Shown: positions 1 through 12,080 of the stretch, one piece after another
Layout of the letters: each line of letters begins with the position of its first letter
Position numbering within the stretch: the first letter of the stretch is position 1
Assembly (NCBI GenBank): GCA_021292105.1
Contig: CM037864.1
Coordinates: forward strand, 12,943,898 to 13,007,897
Origin: Anadara kagoshimensis
Taxonomy: Eukaryota; Mollusca; Bivalvia; Arcoida; Arcidae
Length of the DNA: 64,000 nucleotides
Reading direction: 5' to 3'
The notes under the pieces: generated by a model
The model's database searches: none
What the model saw: the letters and a program-made list of their open reading frames with translations, nothing else
What the model was told of the DNA's origin: nothing
Made by a program: the position numbers and the translations under genes

Positions 1-266
1 GACCAAATCATTGTTACTTTTGATATGATGATATTTAAAATATGATTCTTTTCTTGCATTTTGTAACTGCCATTAAACTTATCTGTCCTAGTGGATGTTC
101 AGGTGGTTGTATTAATGTGAATGTTTTAGAAAGTATTACTTGGGATTGTGAATTGGACATGAGCCGGTATGTTTGTGTTGACTTTTATAACCTAATCTGA
201 CTAAAGAACAAATTCCTTATAAAGACCAAGTTCCATTGTCCAAAATCATCCTAGTAGCCCTATATA

Positions 267-396
267 AGACTTACCCTTCCGGAGCACCCGGCCGCACTTC
301 CCTGGTGGAAGTTCATATGTCTAACCTAACTTGTCAGTTCCAAAGTTTTTACTTTGCTTTTGGATTGTGATTCGGACATGGATTAGTATGTTTGTT
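267..396 (-). mobile_element. R1 element, truncated
   Basis: Copy of the window's most frequent interspersed repeat, R1. In sense orientation it runs CATACCAATCCATGTC, CAAAGTAAAAACTTTG, GTGAACTTCCACCAG, then GGTGCTCCGGAAGGGTAAG. Its absence from duplication copy B gives the insertion boundaries. Confidence 0.85.
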
Positions 397-894
397 TTTG
401 ATTTTTAACACTGTGTTAGCATTAAGTGGTGAAATGTTTATCACTATTTTTAAGTTTTCCTACATTACGGGACGAATCTTGTTTTCTCTGGATTGATAAC
501 AAAATATAATGCATGAGACTTTACTACGTAAGCGCATAAGTAGATTGTTCAAGTTGAACGTCCGGATATTTCGAGTTGAAATATTTGAGTGCTTGATAGC
601 ACGTACCCGATCCTAATAAATACCTGCCCATTGTATGATCTAAACATAGCCAGTACAAATAAACAACAGCAGGCCCTTCAGAATGCAATAACAACGATCA
701 AAATGTTCTTGTTTTTCTACCTCATACCAACTTGTTGAACTTATATCAACTTGCATTTCATAACTCTTAAATATTTATTGTTTTTCCTTACTTCCTAAAA
801 CCTTTTTTCACAGCGGGGAATTTCTGAGCAAAAACCATTCCAACAAACAAACAAACAAACATACCAGTCCATATTGAAACCACTATCACAAATT

Positions 895-1160
895 GTAAAT
901 TAAAGTTAAAAGTTAAAGTCTGTCCCGAGCCATTAGGCCCATCAGGCCGGAGCTTATCCCGGTTTCCGTGGCGTTAAGCGACTGAGAGTACAAGACTCTC
1001 CAATGAATGGGACGCCGGTCCATCGCAGGGTTAACCCCAGCATTTTGCTGGTACTCATTTATTTTTTAGCTGAGTGAACTGGAACAACGTGAAATTAAGT
1101 GTCTTGCTCAAGGACACAACACATTGCCCGGTCCAGGGATCGAACCCACGACAAATTGTA
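895..1160 (-). mobile_element. SINE-A, 5'-truncated
   Basis: Matches the body of the SINE at 53213-53502 in reverse: GACTGAGAGTACAAGACTCT, GTCTTGCTCAAGGACACAAC, and a remnant of the B box (GGGATCGAACCC). The tRNA-like 5' end is missing, as expected for a truncated retrocopy or a later break. Confidence 0.85.
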
Positions 1161-1623
1161 AATTACATGTAGAATATTTTAACTGTCAAATTTAGTTAGA
1201 TACCAGGGAAGTGATGGTGAGCCCATTAATGATCAGATTTCCATTTGATGTGATCACGTCAATGAACAATAGCAAAATTTAAATACCTGCTTCAGTGTCA
1301 AACAAGATTGGTTACACATTAATAAGCAAAGTGAATACTCTGCGCGGAGTTGCATTCATTGCGGGGTTTATTCAACAAATTTTAATATTAATGAAGAAAA
1401 TAAGTAGTAAGAATAAATTCTTGTAAAAATGAACATAAACGCATTGAAAAGTAAAAATTTGAACTAAAACAGTATGTATCTTTAGAGACAACCACATGGT
1501 GTTTGAGTGAACGACAAGGCAGATTCATATTATATATATACATTGTATATAACTTAAAAATAAGTTACAATGTTTTCTAAAACATAACTGAATCTTTATT
1601 CTTTGTAAATTGCAAAGAATAAA

Positions 1624-1680
1624 TTATATATATATATAATATATATATATATATTATATATATATATATATATAATATAA
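1624..1680. repeat. AT dinucleotide tract
   Basis: Interrupted TATATA run bordering the duplicated block. It may mark a rearrangement junction. Confidence 0.9.
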
Positions 1681-1993
1681 CAAGAAGAACCGTACACAAC
1701 GGTGAAACATGTTTTACAAATAATAAATTTAGTTATGATAATGTTTTAGAAAACACTTTAACTGATTTTTTAGTTTTTTTTATATAACAGCTTATTGGAA
1801 CTCTAATTTCGGAATGAGATCACAATTATATCGCTATCAAACACGTGATACAGGTACCGTGTGCACTGTATATCATAAAAACAAAATGATTGGTTGTTAT
1901 GGGGATAGTTTCCTCAATTTTATTGTCTTATAAAACTTCAATAACGGAGTGCTAATAACTAAGTTAATTTCGGAAAAATTTCATCGTTTAATT

Positions 1994-2129
1994 TAAGAAA
2001 TGACATTCTGATCGTGGTATTTCAAGAGGTAATGCAAGATAGTGTGGCGCGTGCCAAATGCGATGACGGGCGAAGCCCTTTATTTTGAATTACCCCCCTG
2101 AAATACCATGAGCAGAAATGTTATTCTTA
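1994..2129. mobile_element. foldback element (TAAGAAAT family), duplication copy A
   Basis: TAAGAAATGACATTCTGATC...GTGGTATTTCA pairs with TGAAATACCATGAGCAGAAA...TTATTCTTA. 136 bp. Confidence 0.8.
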
Positions 2130-2920
2130 TATTTAAAATTCTTTCTTTTAATAAATAGTTTGTATCTTCGCGCTACTTTTTCCATATCTGCTCGTGTGAT
2201 ATAGGGTTTACAGCCATGCGAGATCGGCTTATCTCACATGATCACGTGACCCCCTTTGCGGAACATGACGTAATATCGCGGGAAAATTGATACCCATCAA
2301 GAGCTATGACACCTATTGTCTTTCAACGGGAATTTAAATACAATTGCTTCTGTATGTTTCATCGAAGAGAGATACAGTCATATTGTAAATATTTTATACT
2401 AACTCCGGGTGGCTAAATTCTGGCATTAACAAAAATATTTGTCGTTTTTCAGAATTTCAGTCCAAACCCAATTTCCTCAATTTTATTGAATTATGAACTG
2501 TTTTATAACTAAGTGCTACTTTATATAAGAAAATTTCCTTAGCAGTTTTACTTTCTCTTCCTATAAATCAAGGAAGAATAAATCCTGGCATTCAAACACA
2601 CGTGTAACCGTTGTAAGAATACCCACGTGCCATCTTCTATTGGCAGTCATTTTTCTCCATGTCTCTCCACTCATCTCTCTTTATTTCACATTGTTTATTT
2701 TTGTGTGTTTTGTTCGGTTTTTTTTACTTTATCAAATACACCTGAATCGTAAAATTAGATCTTCAAATTTTTTTAAAATGGTTCTAGGTACATTGAATTA
2801 AAATAATTTGTCTACATACAGGTACATGGTACTACATTCAGATCTTCTGAGTTGTGGGTAGTATAGATGACCACAACATTCTGTATAAAATATAAAAATA
2901 TAGTTTTTACGATCAAACTA

Positions 2921-2921
<1 letters not shown>

Positions 2922-3003
<82 letters not shown>
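2922..3003. repeat. (CA)n(GA)n microsatellite
   Basis: Compound microsatellite, about 33 bases of CA then about 48 of GA, inside duplication copy A. Reading frames through it are artefacts. Confidence 0.98.
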
Positions 3004-3005
<2 letters not shown>

Positions 3006-3766
3006 CCGCTGATCAAATCTACCACTGTTATTATTTCGACATTGTGGAAAAAATAATTATATTTTGCTTATTTTTAGTTAATTGGATTTTAGATATTGTT
3101 ATTAATTGGTGAACAAATATTAGATTGTGATTCTTTCATTTATAGAATTTCTTAATTTCAATAAAGCATTTATTTATATATTTATATTTAGAAGACAGTG
3201 CGAACATGACACGTGCGTAGGTTGTTGAAGTTTAATGACCGGTTGTTTCATCATGAACCGCGTGCGTGAGCATGTGCTGATAAATTCCTATCAGCCAGTG
3301 GTTGTTAACAAAACAAATCCCTCTTGGGAGGCAAATACCCCCATACCAAACATTGCTTAGTTGGTAACTGTATGTGCCACCTAAGTTTTTAGTATAATAC
3401 ATTTGTGTGAAGATTGAAAAATTCATCCATAAATATGGAAGCTATGGAACTGTTTTTAATTTTACTCCTAATTTAAAATTTGATCTCGTAATCTTTTGAG
3501 TGTAAAAACCTAAACTAAGCATACAACATGCATATGCTATTATTATTATTATTATTATTATTTGAGTCTCATCATATATACAACATATAAAACATATTAT
3601 GACAAATTTAAAGCGTTCATATGCCACTTTTAAAGAGTTGAAAAAAAATTGAAAAAAAACAACAACATTAAATTGTATTATATAAAGTATTATCAAGAGT
3701 ATTGATAGTAAAAAATCTGACTACGACGCATTAAAATGGAAAAGTGAATTTTGCTTACCTTTTGCT

Positions 3767-3968
3767 TTTACTGACAGTATAATGTGACTGGGGGAGTGTT
3801 ACGCTTGTCTGCGGCGTACTGGCTCTGTGAGCTAGAACCTTAAAGCCGCCCTGAGTGCGCGCTAGTACAAGGCAGGTCATAAGACACACTCGCACTTCAC
3901 ACGCATACAGAATTTGTTTATAGATTAATCCATAGAGACTAACAAAATATTTCTCGTCGCGAATAACT
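3767..3968 (+). mobile_element. SINE-C tail fragment
   Basis: Matches the 3' half of SINE-C: GTTACGCTTGTCTGCGGCGT, GCGCGCTAGTACAAGGCAGG, GATTAATCCATAGAGACT. The tRNA-like head is absent. Confidence 0.88.
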
Positions 3969-4111
3969 ACAATACTTTTGAGTGAAGTAACACACGGTAA
4001 TACATAGTAAAGCCATCAATACTGTCCGATACAAACTCATATACTGTTATTTTGATAACTTCTGATAAAGTCGTTAAGAGTTGTCTTTCTTTCAATGTTA
4101 TATTGGGTATT

Positions 4112-5063
4112 ATAGTCCGATCACTTATTCAGTGATGAAAACCGACATGGCCTTAAAAAGATCGTCGATTACGTACCTCAAATTTCAATAATGCTATATG
4201 TAGATCTGTTATTTTTATAACATGTGTTTAAATAATTTGATCAAATTCCTTATATTAAGTCTAAAAATCAAATAAAACCAGTTTTTATCAGACACGCATC
4301 TGGATTCAGATAGTGCGTATCACGTAGTAAAATGCATTATCGCCAATAACTACATCTTTTGAGATAAAAATCGCGGCTTTGTTAGATGAGCTAGAAGGTT
4401 TTGTAGTTTTAAAACATTAAATTAAAAAATTGTGTCGTTCTAGGTCAAACATGTGTAATAAATGAATAATATTCATTATTTTTATGTTTGTGCTGTTTTA
4501 CCTGTTGTCCATTCATTAAAAGTGCAATGGGTTAGCCCGTGACGTATACTGGTTAGGAATAGAAAATCCTGTATAAACCCGTATGGCGTGAGTGGGTATT
4601 ATCCAATCAGAACCCAATTATGAATGACTTAAATGAATGAAACTGTCGAATATGCCATATCAACATATGAGAGGGACGACAGCTACCTTTCAATTAATTG
4701 CTAAATTTTGACTCCCGAAAACTCAAAAACTACAGTGAATATTAATAATTTAACCATGAATATAGGAAAATAGTATTTGTAAATACTTATCTTTTAAAAC
4801 AAGACCGCAAACAAACACGTATTAATTTCTCAACAAACTTTTATCGAAAAAGTTTATTAAAATTTATTCATATAAATTAAAAGCAAAAAATTGAAAAAGC
4901 TGAGAACATTTGCAAAAAATATTTAAAATATGAAAAAATATGTTCTAATAACACATGTGAAATCTCAAGTCTATTGAAGTTATATCAAGTAAGATATCTA
5001 AGTTTGAATCACACCACCAGTTCAAAACATGTTTTTTCATCACTGAAAATGTGATCGGACTAT
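4112..5063. mobile_element. putative inverted-repeat element (952 bp)
   Basis: ATAGTCCGATCAC...AGTGATGAAAAC (4112-4143) pairs with GTTTTTTCATCACTG...GTGATCGGACTAT (5031-5063). The interior is AT-rich with no convincing ORF. Only one copy is seen here. Confidence 0.6.
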
Positions 5064-5093
5064 GGACTCAGCTCTAAGATAAGATTGAAAAAC

Positions 5094-5408
5094 ATGTACA
5101 GAGTGGTGTAATATATATTCGGACACTTTGTAAAAATCCATCTTTATGTCATATAAAAAACTAGTTGTAGTTTCTTGCAGTTATTTTTAAAATACTGTCC
5201 ATCTTATAACAATCAAGAAAACATAATCTGAACAGCATTGTAACTTTTAAAAGCAATGTGTAGCATGAATATATAGTAGATTTCAATTTAAGAAATTTTT
5301 CGTTGGATTTGAAATGTTTATCTATTAAAAAACAACATTTTCTTTTTTCATTTTTTCAAAAAAAACTTTAACAGTGTCCCAATATATATATTGCACAACT
5401 CTGTACAT
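5094..5408. mobile_element. putative MITE with AT-rich arms (315 bp)
   Basis: ATGTACAGAGTGGTGTAATA at the left, AATATATATATTGCACAACT and CTGTACAT at the right, nearly complementary over about 30 bases. Starts 30 bases after the previous element. Confidence 0.65.
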
Positions 5409-5935
5409 ATACATACCTTTGAAAAGCAAACTGAACTGACAAACTTTCTTTCACATTAGAATCTGCAAGGAATGATTATTACATATGCAGCAATAGGCCA
5501 TATGAGCAAACTGTCTCACACCAGTGTCCGTTCCAAGTGGGATTCGTAACAAGGTGGTGAGAGGCGTTGTAGTTCGTAAAGGCGCGCTTTTGAACATTTG
5601 ACAACCGAGACCCCTAAATGCGTCTAAGATTTGATCATACAGTTTGGTTTCAATGAGATGTGATCCATGCGCATGTGTCATGCGATGCTTCTTTGCTTCT
5701 GTAAGTGTATGCGGAATGTTCGTCATACGACATTTCTTTGATTTGTATGCAGAATGTTATTGAACATGTACCACCGCATATTATAGTAATCGTCTTACAT
5801 TAACGGGAAATTACTTTAATATGACCCCAAGCTAATGACAATATAATTCACAAGAATTTCACAATATTTACTAAAGATTGTTACAAGCAGAAACCAATTA
5901 TTATAAATTACATACTATATCAATTTTAATTTTAC

Positions 5936-5981
5936 AGCAATAGACGACCGTTTCGGAGTACAATTCCTCATCAGTAGTGTT
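5936..5981 (-). ncRNA. hammerhead ribozyme, opposite strand, slightly decayed
   Basis: The same 46-base layout read on the minus strand: CTGATGA (5974-5968), GAA and a GTC cleavage triplet are intact and stem III is ACGGTCGT. Stem I (AACACTA/TATTGCT) has two mismatches and stem II (GGAAT/ACTCC) has one. It is probably weak or inactive alone. Confidence 0.75.
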
Positions 5982-7157
5982 TGGACCAAAATTGTGAAAC
6001 CAAAATATATTTTAAGATGTTAAAAAGATACTCAAAGGACCAAATATAGTATACTAAAATTAGCTAAGGGAATACTTTATATGAGGGAGTATACCTGAAT
6101 TTTTGAGGAATTTAGATTTAAATTATTATCCAAAAAATATGAGTCTTTGATTGTGGTCATTGTTTTGTTGGAGTCTTTAAGGGGAAAGTTTTCGTTATTA
6201 ATCGTACCCTCATGTACTTGTCAACATTTTTCCGGAAAAAACTTCTCTTTGAAGGAACTTTTTGATGCGCAATTTTCCTAAAAAGTTATAGCGGTCACAG
6301 ATATAGGTTGTGTGAAAGGTCATCGAGAAATCCACGAATTATTTCGATGGTTGATGTCCATAGAAAGGAGTAGATGAGTATTGAATTGACGTCATTAAGA
6401 AACCTCTTAGTTCATACAAACAAAGGAAATGGTCCTCAGTTATTTAAGGTTTTTAATTAAAACACGCTTCCTCATTTCATTTAGTTATAACACTATATTC
6501 AAACAAACAATCCTACAAACAAAGGAAATGGTCGTCAGTTATTTAAGGTTTTTTAAAAACACGCTTCCTTATTTCATTATGTTATAAAACTGTATTCTAA
6601 TTAATATTTAGCAGTTTGTACCATCTGTAAAACAAGGATGGCTCAATTAATATATTATGAAATCTAAGTGAACACGAACTTGTTCTTAGAATACTTACGT
6701 GTTATTTTCGTTGATCATCATTGTCTTTCCATATCATTATTGTCTCTTATTCTTTCTTTATATCGTTTAGGTTTTATAAAAAGTGTGTTTTAACAATGCC
6801 GATTGGCAAAAGTTTATAAAATGAATATTTATGCAATTTATATCAGTATGTTGGTTGAAATCTTCTTTGTTTATATAACATTGAGTTGTGAACAGACGAC
6901 TATGACAATTTCATGTAAAATAATTCTTTTAATTCTTTTGCCTCAAATAGGAAAAGGGATTCCAAATAAGAGTAAAAAAAATAATCCCATATAGAGATAA
7001 AAAAATGCCAGAATGGTGGTTCATATTTTCTTGAACCAAATGTTGACATTATGTGTTAAGCAATTACTGGTTGTAAAAATGTAGGAATGTAAAACACTTA
7101 AAATGTACTTACCCAACACTACTGGTAACTTTTTTTAGCATATATACAATGTCGAAT

Positions 7158-7376
7158 TTGGTATATATTTGACGTCTCATAGTTCCATGTTCCTTTCACA
7201 CAATTTTGATTACACACGTGGCGGGTGTAGCTAGCTAAACAGGAGGCGCTTTCCCTTACGGAGCACACGGCCTCACTTCCATGGTGGAAGTTCAAATGTC
7301 TAAGCTAACTTGTCAGTTCCAAAGTTTTTACTTTGCTTCTGGGTTGTGATTCAGACATGGATTATTATGTTTGTTT
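7158..7376 (-). mobile_element. R1 element
   Basis: R1 in reverse orientation inside the hammerhead-flanked block, including the downstream module TAGCTAGCTACACCCGC, CACGTGTGTAATC and GGAACATGGAACTATG in complement. Confidence 0.85.
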
Positions 7377-7554
7377 TGAGTATCTTATATCATTGTCTAA
7401 ATTCCCTGCAAGTTAAAATTTGAAATTTCTCAAAAACTAAGGTATACTCCCTCATGCAAAGTATTTCCTTGCTTAATTTGGTAAAATATATTTTGGTCCT
7501 TTGGGAAGCTTTTCAACATCTTCAAAATAATTTTGGTTTCATAATTTTGGTCCA

Positions 7555-7600
7555 AGCACTACTGATGAGGAATTGTATTCCGAAACGGCCGTCTAGTGCT
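7555..7600 (+). ncRNA. hammerhead ribozyme (complete core, type I)
   Basis: A 46-base hammerhead. Stem I is AGCACTA (7555-7561) with TAGTGCT (7594-7600), 7 of 7 paired. The core CTGATGA is at 7562-7568. Stem II is GGAAT/ATTCC around TGT (7569-7581). The core GAA is at 7582-7584. Stem III is ACGGCCGT (7585-7592), a short 3-4 bp helix, followed by C at 7593, so the cleavage site is GTC and cleavage would fall after 7593. All invariant positions are present. The very short stem III resembles type I hammerheads known in Penelope-like elements and animal retrozymes, which usually act as dimers. Activity is inferred. Confidence 0.85.
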
Positions 7601-7981
7601 GTAAAATTAAAACTGGTATAATATGTAATTATAATAAGCGGTTGCCTTCGTGTTTTACCTTTGCTATATTTATATAAAGTCTTGATTTTGTACTTTATTT
7701 GTTATTTCTTGAACTTAGTCCCTCTTTCTTTTGTGAAGTATACGTTTATAAAACTGCACTGGAACGGTTGTTGGAAATATAAGAGTTACTGACCTTAAAA
7801 CCAAGTAAGAAAAAACCAAAAGGCTTTAAGATTGATTGTATGAAATATTTTCTAGTTTTCGAAAAATAAATTCGGTACTTTTTTCAGTCGTTTTTGATTT
7901 AAAAAAGCAACGGTTTTTGCAGAAACGATAGTGTGTATGACTTATTTGCAACAATTAGTCAGATTTTATGGTATCATCAAA

Positions 7982-8203
7982 TAACAAACATACAATTCCA
8001 TGTCGAAACCAAAATCCAAAAGCAAAATAAAAACTTTGAACCTAGCTAAACACGTGAACTTCCACCAAAGGAGTGAGGCCGGGTGCTCCGGAAAGATAAT
8101 TACCTCCAGTTCAGCTAGCTATGCCACGTGTGTAATCACATTTGGGAATGAAAAGAACATGGGACTATGTATGAAACGTAAAATATATCCAGATGTTTAT
8201 CTT
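7982..8203 (+). mobile_element. R1 element
   Basis: R1 in sense orientation with AAGCAAAATAAAAACTTTGA and GGTGCTCCGGAAAG. It ends near AAAATATATCCAGATG, next to duplication copy B. Confidence 0.85.
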
Positions 8204-8586
8204 TAAATGATGATTTAAGGATGCTTTGGAAGACATATTTACTTTGAAAATTAACAATAAATTTAGTACTTAAAATGAGTCTGACGAAACCATTGTTACT
8301 TTTAATATGATGATATTTAAAATATGATGCTATTCTTGCATTTTGGAACTGCAATTAAAATTTTCTGTTCCTAGTGGATGTTCAAGTAGTTATTTAATAT
8401 GACAGTTTTAAAAATCATTACTTCGGATTGTGATATGTACATAAGCCGGTATGTTTGTGTTAGACTTTTATAACCTAATCTGACTAAAGAACAAATTGCT
8501 TATAAAGACCACGTTCTATTGTCCAAAATCATCCTAGTAGCCCTATATAACACTTTCTAACACTGTGCTAGCATGAAGTGTTTAAA

Positions 8587-8730
8587 TGGGGTTCGCCGCT
8601 GTACCACGTGGTCAATGCTTCTTAACGTTTGTGTCGAACCTTTTGGAACACGTCAACGTCACAAATTCCCGAAATAACGTCGTTTTTAAGGGAAAACGTC
8701 ATATTGTGCGATTATGGTTCCATTGGAAAC
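8587..8730. mobile_element. MITE-H, left part
   Basis: TGGGGTTCGCCGCTGTACCA to CGTCATATTGTGCGATT matches the first two thirds of the copy at 26943. The right terminus is lost at the junction with duplicated sequence. Confidence 0.85.
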
Positions 8731-9039
8731 AAGAAGAACCTTACACAACGGTGAAACTTGTTTTACAAATAATAAATTCAGTTATGATAATGTTTTAGAA
8801 AACACTTTAACTTATTTTTAAGTTTTTATATAACAAAATATTGGAACTCTAATTTCAGAATGAGATCACAATTATATCGCTATCAAACACGTGATACAGG
8901 TACCGTATGCGCTGTATATCATAAAAACGAAATGATTAGTTGTTATGGGGATAGTTTCCTCAATTTTATTGTCTTATAAAACTTCAATAACGGAGTGCTA
9001 ATAACTAAGTAAATTTCGGAAAAATTTCATCGTTTAATT

Positions 9040-9175
9040 TAAGAAATGACATTCTGATCGTGGTATTTCAAGAGGTAATGCAAGATAGTGTGGCGCGTGC
9101 CAAATGCGATGACGGGCGAAGCCCTTTATTTTGAATTACCCCCCTGAAATACCATGAGCAGAAATGTTATTCTTA
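9040..9175. mobile_element. foldback element (TAAGAAAT family), duplication copy B
   Basis: Same element as 1994-2129, carried along by the segmental duplication. Confidence 0.8.
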
Positions 9176-9965
9176 TATTTAAAATTCTTTCTTTTAATAA
9201 ATAGTTTGTATCTTCGCGCTACTTTTTCCATATCTGCTCGTGTGATATAGGGTTTATAGCCATGCGAGATCGGCTTATCTCACATGATCACGTGACCCCC
9301 TTTGAGGGACATGACGTAATATCGCGGGAAAATTGATACCCATCAAGGGCTATGACACCTATTGTCTTTCAACGGGAATTTAAATACAATTGCTTCTGTA
9401 TGTTTCATCGAAGAGAGATACAGTCATATTGTAAATATTTTATACTAACTCCGGGTGGCTAAATTCTGGCATTAACAAAAATATTTGTCGTTTTTCAGAA
9501 TTTCAGTCCAAACCCAATTTCCTCAATTTTATTGAATTATGAACTGTTTTATAACTAAGTGCTACTTTATATAAGAAAATTTCCTTAGCAGTTTTACTTT
9601 CTCTTCCTATAAATCAAGGAAGAATAAATCCTGGCATTCAAACACACGTGTAACCGTTGTAAGAATACCCACGTGCCATCTTCTATTGGCAGTCATTTTT
9701 CTCCATGTCTCTCCACTCATCTCTCTTTACTTTCACATTGTTTATTTTTGTGTGTTTGTTCGTTTTTTTTACTTTATCAAATACACCTGAATCGTAAAAT
9801 TAGATCTTCAAAATTTTTTAAAATGGTTCTAGGTACATTGAATTAAAATAATTTGTCTACATACAGGTACATGGTACTACAATCAGATCTTCTGAGTTGT
9901 GGGTAGTATAGATGACCACAACATTCTGTATAAAATATAAAAATATAGTTTTTACGATCAAACTA

Positions 9966-10059
<94 letters not shown>
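9966..10059. repeat. (CA)n(GA)n microsatellite
   Basis: The paralogous compound microsatellite in duplication copy B, longer than that in copy A. Confidence 0.98.
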
Positions 10060-10061
<2 letters not shown>

Positions 10062-10515
10062 CCGCTGATCAAATCTACCACTGTTATTATTTCGACATTG
10101 TTGGAAAAATTAATTATATTTTACTAATATTTAGTTAATTGGATTTTAGATATTGTTATTTATTGGTGAACAAATATTAGATTGTGATTCTTTCATTTGT
10201 AGAATTTCTTAATTTCACTAAAGCATTTTTTTTATTGAGCGCATCCATAATATATATAACACGATGACCATTGGCCACTCAGGGTCAGTAGCCAATTCGA
10301 GTGTTTAGAAGACAATACAAACATGACACGTGCGTAGGTTGTTGAAGTTTAATGACCGGTTGTTTCATCATGAACCGCGTGCGTGAGCATGTGCTGATAA
10401 ATTCCTATCATCCAGTAGTTGTAAACAAAACAAAACCCTCTTGGGAGGTAAATACCCCCATCCCAAACAATGCTTAGTTGGTTACCGTATGTCACACCTA
10501 GGTTTTTACTGTATT

Positions 10516-11179
10516 TCCATAATTTCAGTGCACATGGAAAATGCAAGAATAAAGTCGTATTTTTCAACAAACTCACAAAAAAATTGTCAAAACTTAATAC
10601 AAAATGTACTGACCTAATAGGGAAAAATATTTTTCATTCATGAAAAAGTGAACTTAATTCTGTACATGGATTTTAACAAAACAACAAAGATGACTATGTC
10701 AAAATTATCCCTTCTGTACCTTCTTACTTGGAACAACTATAAACGTTATGTCATAATTTGAATATTCATGATGATCACACCTGGAAAAAACCCGAGCAAC
10801 AATAACCTACCTGACCCTAAATGCCCTGATTTAACTTTGAATAAGGCCCAATTGGTGTATAAACTTGATAAAATTTTCACAATTTTCGCAAAATTTCTCT
10901 ATGTACACAAGAACTGAACAATAATGTTTTAATTAAAAATATAATTTAGTTAGGTCACTGCATTTTAAATGCATTTTATTGATAGTTTAATGGAAGCATT
11001 TTCAATTAAAAGAAATAAAGAATAAAAACAATGTGCCATCAATTTATGGAAATACAGTAGAAGAGTCCATCCTATATAGAGGTAGTAGTAGAAGTCGCAG
11101 GTAATTTTTTATTAATGTGCACACAAGATAAGTGATTAGTGTTCCCATTATGTATACAAAATAAACTCGTATGATTCCT
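10516..11179. other. unannotated AT-rich stretch
   Basis: No gene. AATGTACTGACCTAATAG (10602) and TTAGGTCACTGCATTTTAA (10950) are loosely complementary and could be ends of a decayed element; not firm. Confidence 0.4.
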
Positions 11180-12080
11180 ATATGTAAATGCAGTAGTCCA
11201 TGATAAATATTTAAATCAAAGGTCAAACGGACAGGTCAAAGTTGTATACCTATATACAGCGAGTCTATTTTAATATTAGGGTATTTATAACGAATAAAGC
11301 GTGAGCCGGCGTGATTATACACATAAGGCAAACAACATTTATCTGTGATCTTGACCTTTGACTTAAATATTCATTATGGGCGGGTAAATTTTAAGTAATA
11401 GGGATCATGCGTGATTATTTCATCTATAGATATGATGTGAACACTAGTCATGGGCAGTCCGAATATGTATTAACTGCGAATCCTAACGCTACCCATGTAG
11501 TGGATGGGCCCTCCTATATGAATATTCCTAATGAAAGGTCAAACGGACAGGCCAGGATTGTTTGGCTTAAACGGCGATACGCTATTTACACCTATGCGCT
11601 TTATTAATATAGACAAACAACATTGACATGTCCGCTTGACCTTTCATTAGGAATATTCATATAGAAGGGTCCACTTAACAAATGGGTAGTGTTAGGATTC
11701 GAAGTAAATACATATACGACTGTTCTCATTATATCGACGGGATATACGCGCGTTATTCCTATACATAAATTTACTCGTCCATAATAAATATTTTAATCAA
11801 AGGTCAAGCGGACAGGTCAATGTTGTTTACCTATACCCGTCCGTGTTTATAAACACTGTCATCAGATCGTGGACGGACTATAATGAATACTATAGTCAAA
11901 CAATATTGACCTTTAATTTAAATATTTATCATGGACCATTACATTTATGTTTATTAGGGTACATTGATTTATTTATTCTACATCACGGGAAACGTACACC
12001 TATGCTCCCTATACATAGATGTACTAGGTTCGTGATAAATATTTAAATGAAAGGTCAAGCGGACAGGTCAAAGTTGTTTG
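11180..12080. repeat. degenerate repeat array with inverted modules
   Basis: The module GGTCAAACGGACAGGTCAAA or its variants occurs near 11219, 11538, 11802 and 12052. The complement occurs near 11627, and CCTTTGAtTTAAATATT-type partners flank several of these. Spacing is about 250-320 bases. Confidence 0.7.

Larger units (their letters stand above)
1..3395. repeat. segmental duplication, copy A
   Basis: Bases 1-268 match 8284-8553, and 1681-3395 match about 8727-10515, in the same order and orientation at high identity over long stretches. Copy A contains extra sequence: an R1 element at 267-396 that copy B lacks, and about 1.2 kb (404-1680) including a SINE-A. The left edge runs off the window. 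Confidence 0.9.
5898..7632. mobile_element. hammerhead-flanked element with inverted ends
   Basis: About 210-bp repeats at 5898-6112 (minus) and 7420-7632 (plus) are homologous along their length and each carries a hammerhead. They face each other around about 1.3 kb. The interior has no recognisable reverse transcriptase. It holds a direct duplication (6418-6510 and 6513-6600, motif CAAAGGAAATGG) and an R1 copy. Inverted or irregular terminal repeats with hammerheads are known for Penelope-like elements; a non-autonomous derivative is the best guess. Confidence 0.55.
8284..10515. repeat. segmental duplication, copy B
   Basis: Second copy of the duplicated block. Unlike copy A it has a half MITE-H at 8587-8730 and a 76-base insertion near 10233-10308. 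The two copies also differ in CA/GA tract lengths. No coding pattern is conserved between them. Confidence 0.9.

Noticed and set aside
2867-3112. 81-residue frame with THTHTH and RERERE
   Set aside because: CA/GA microsatellite; the same holds for the paired frames at 9857-10127.
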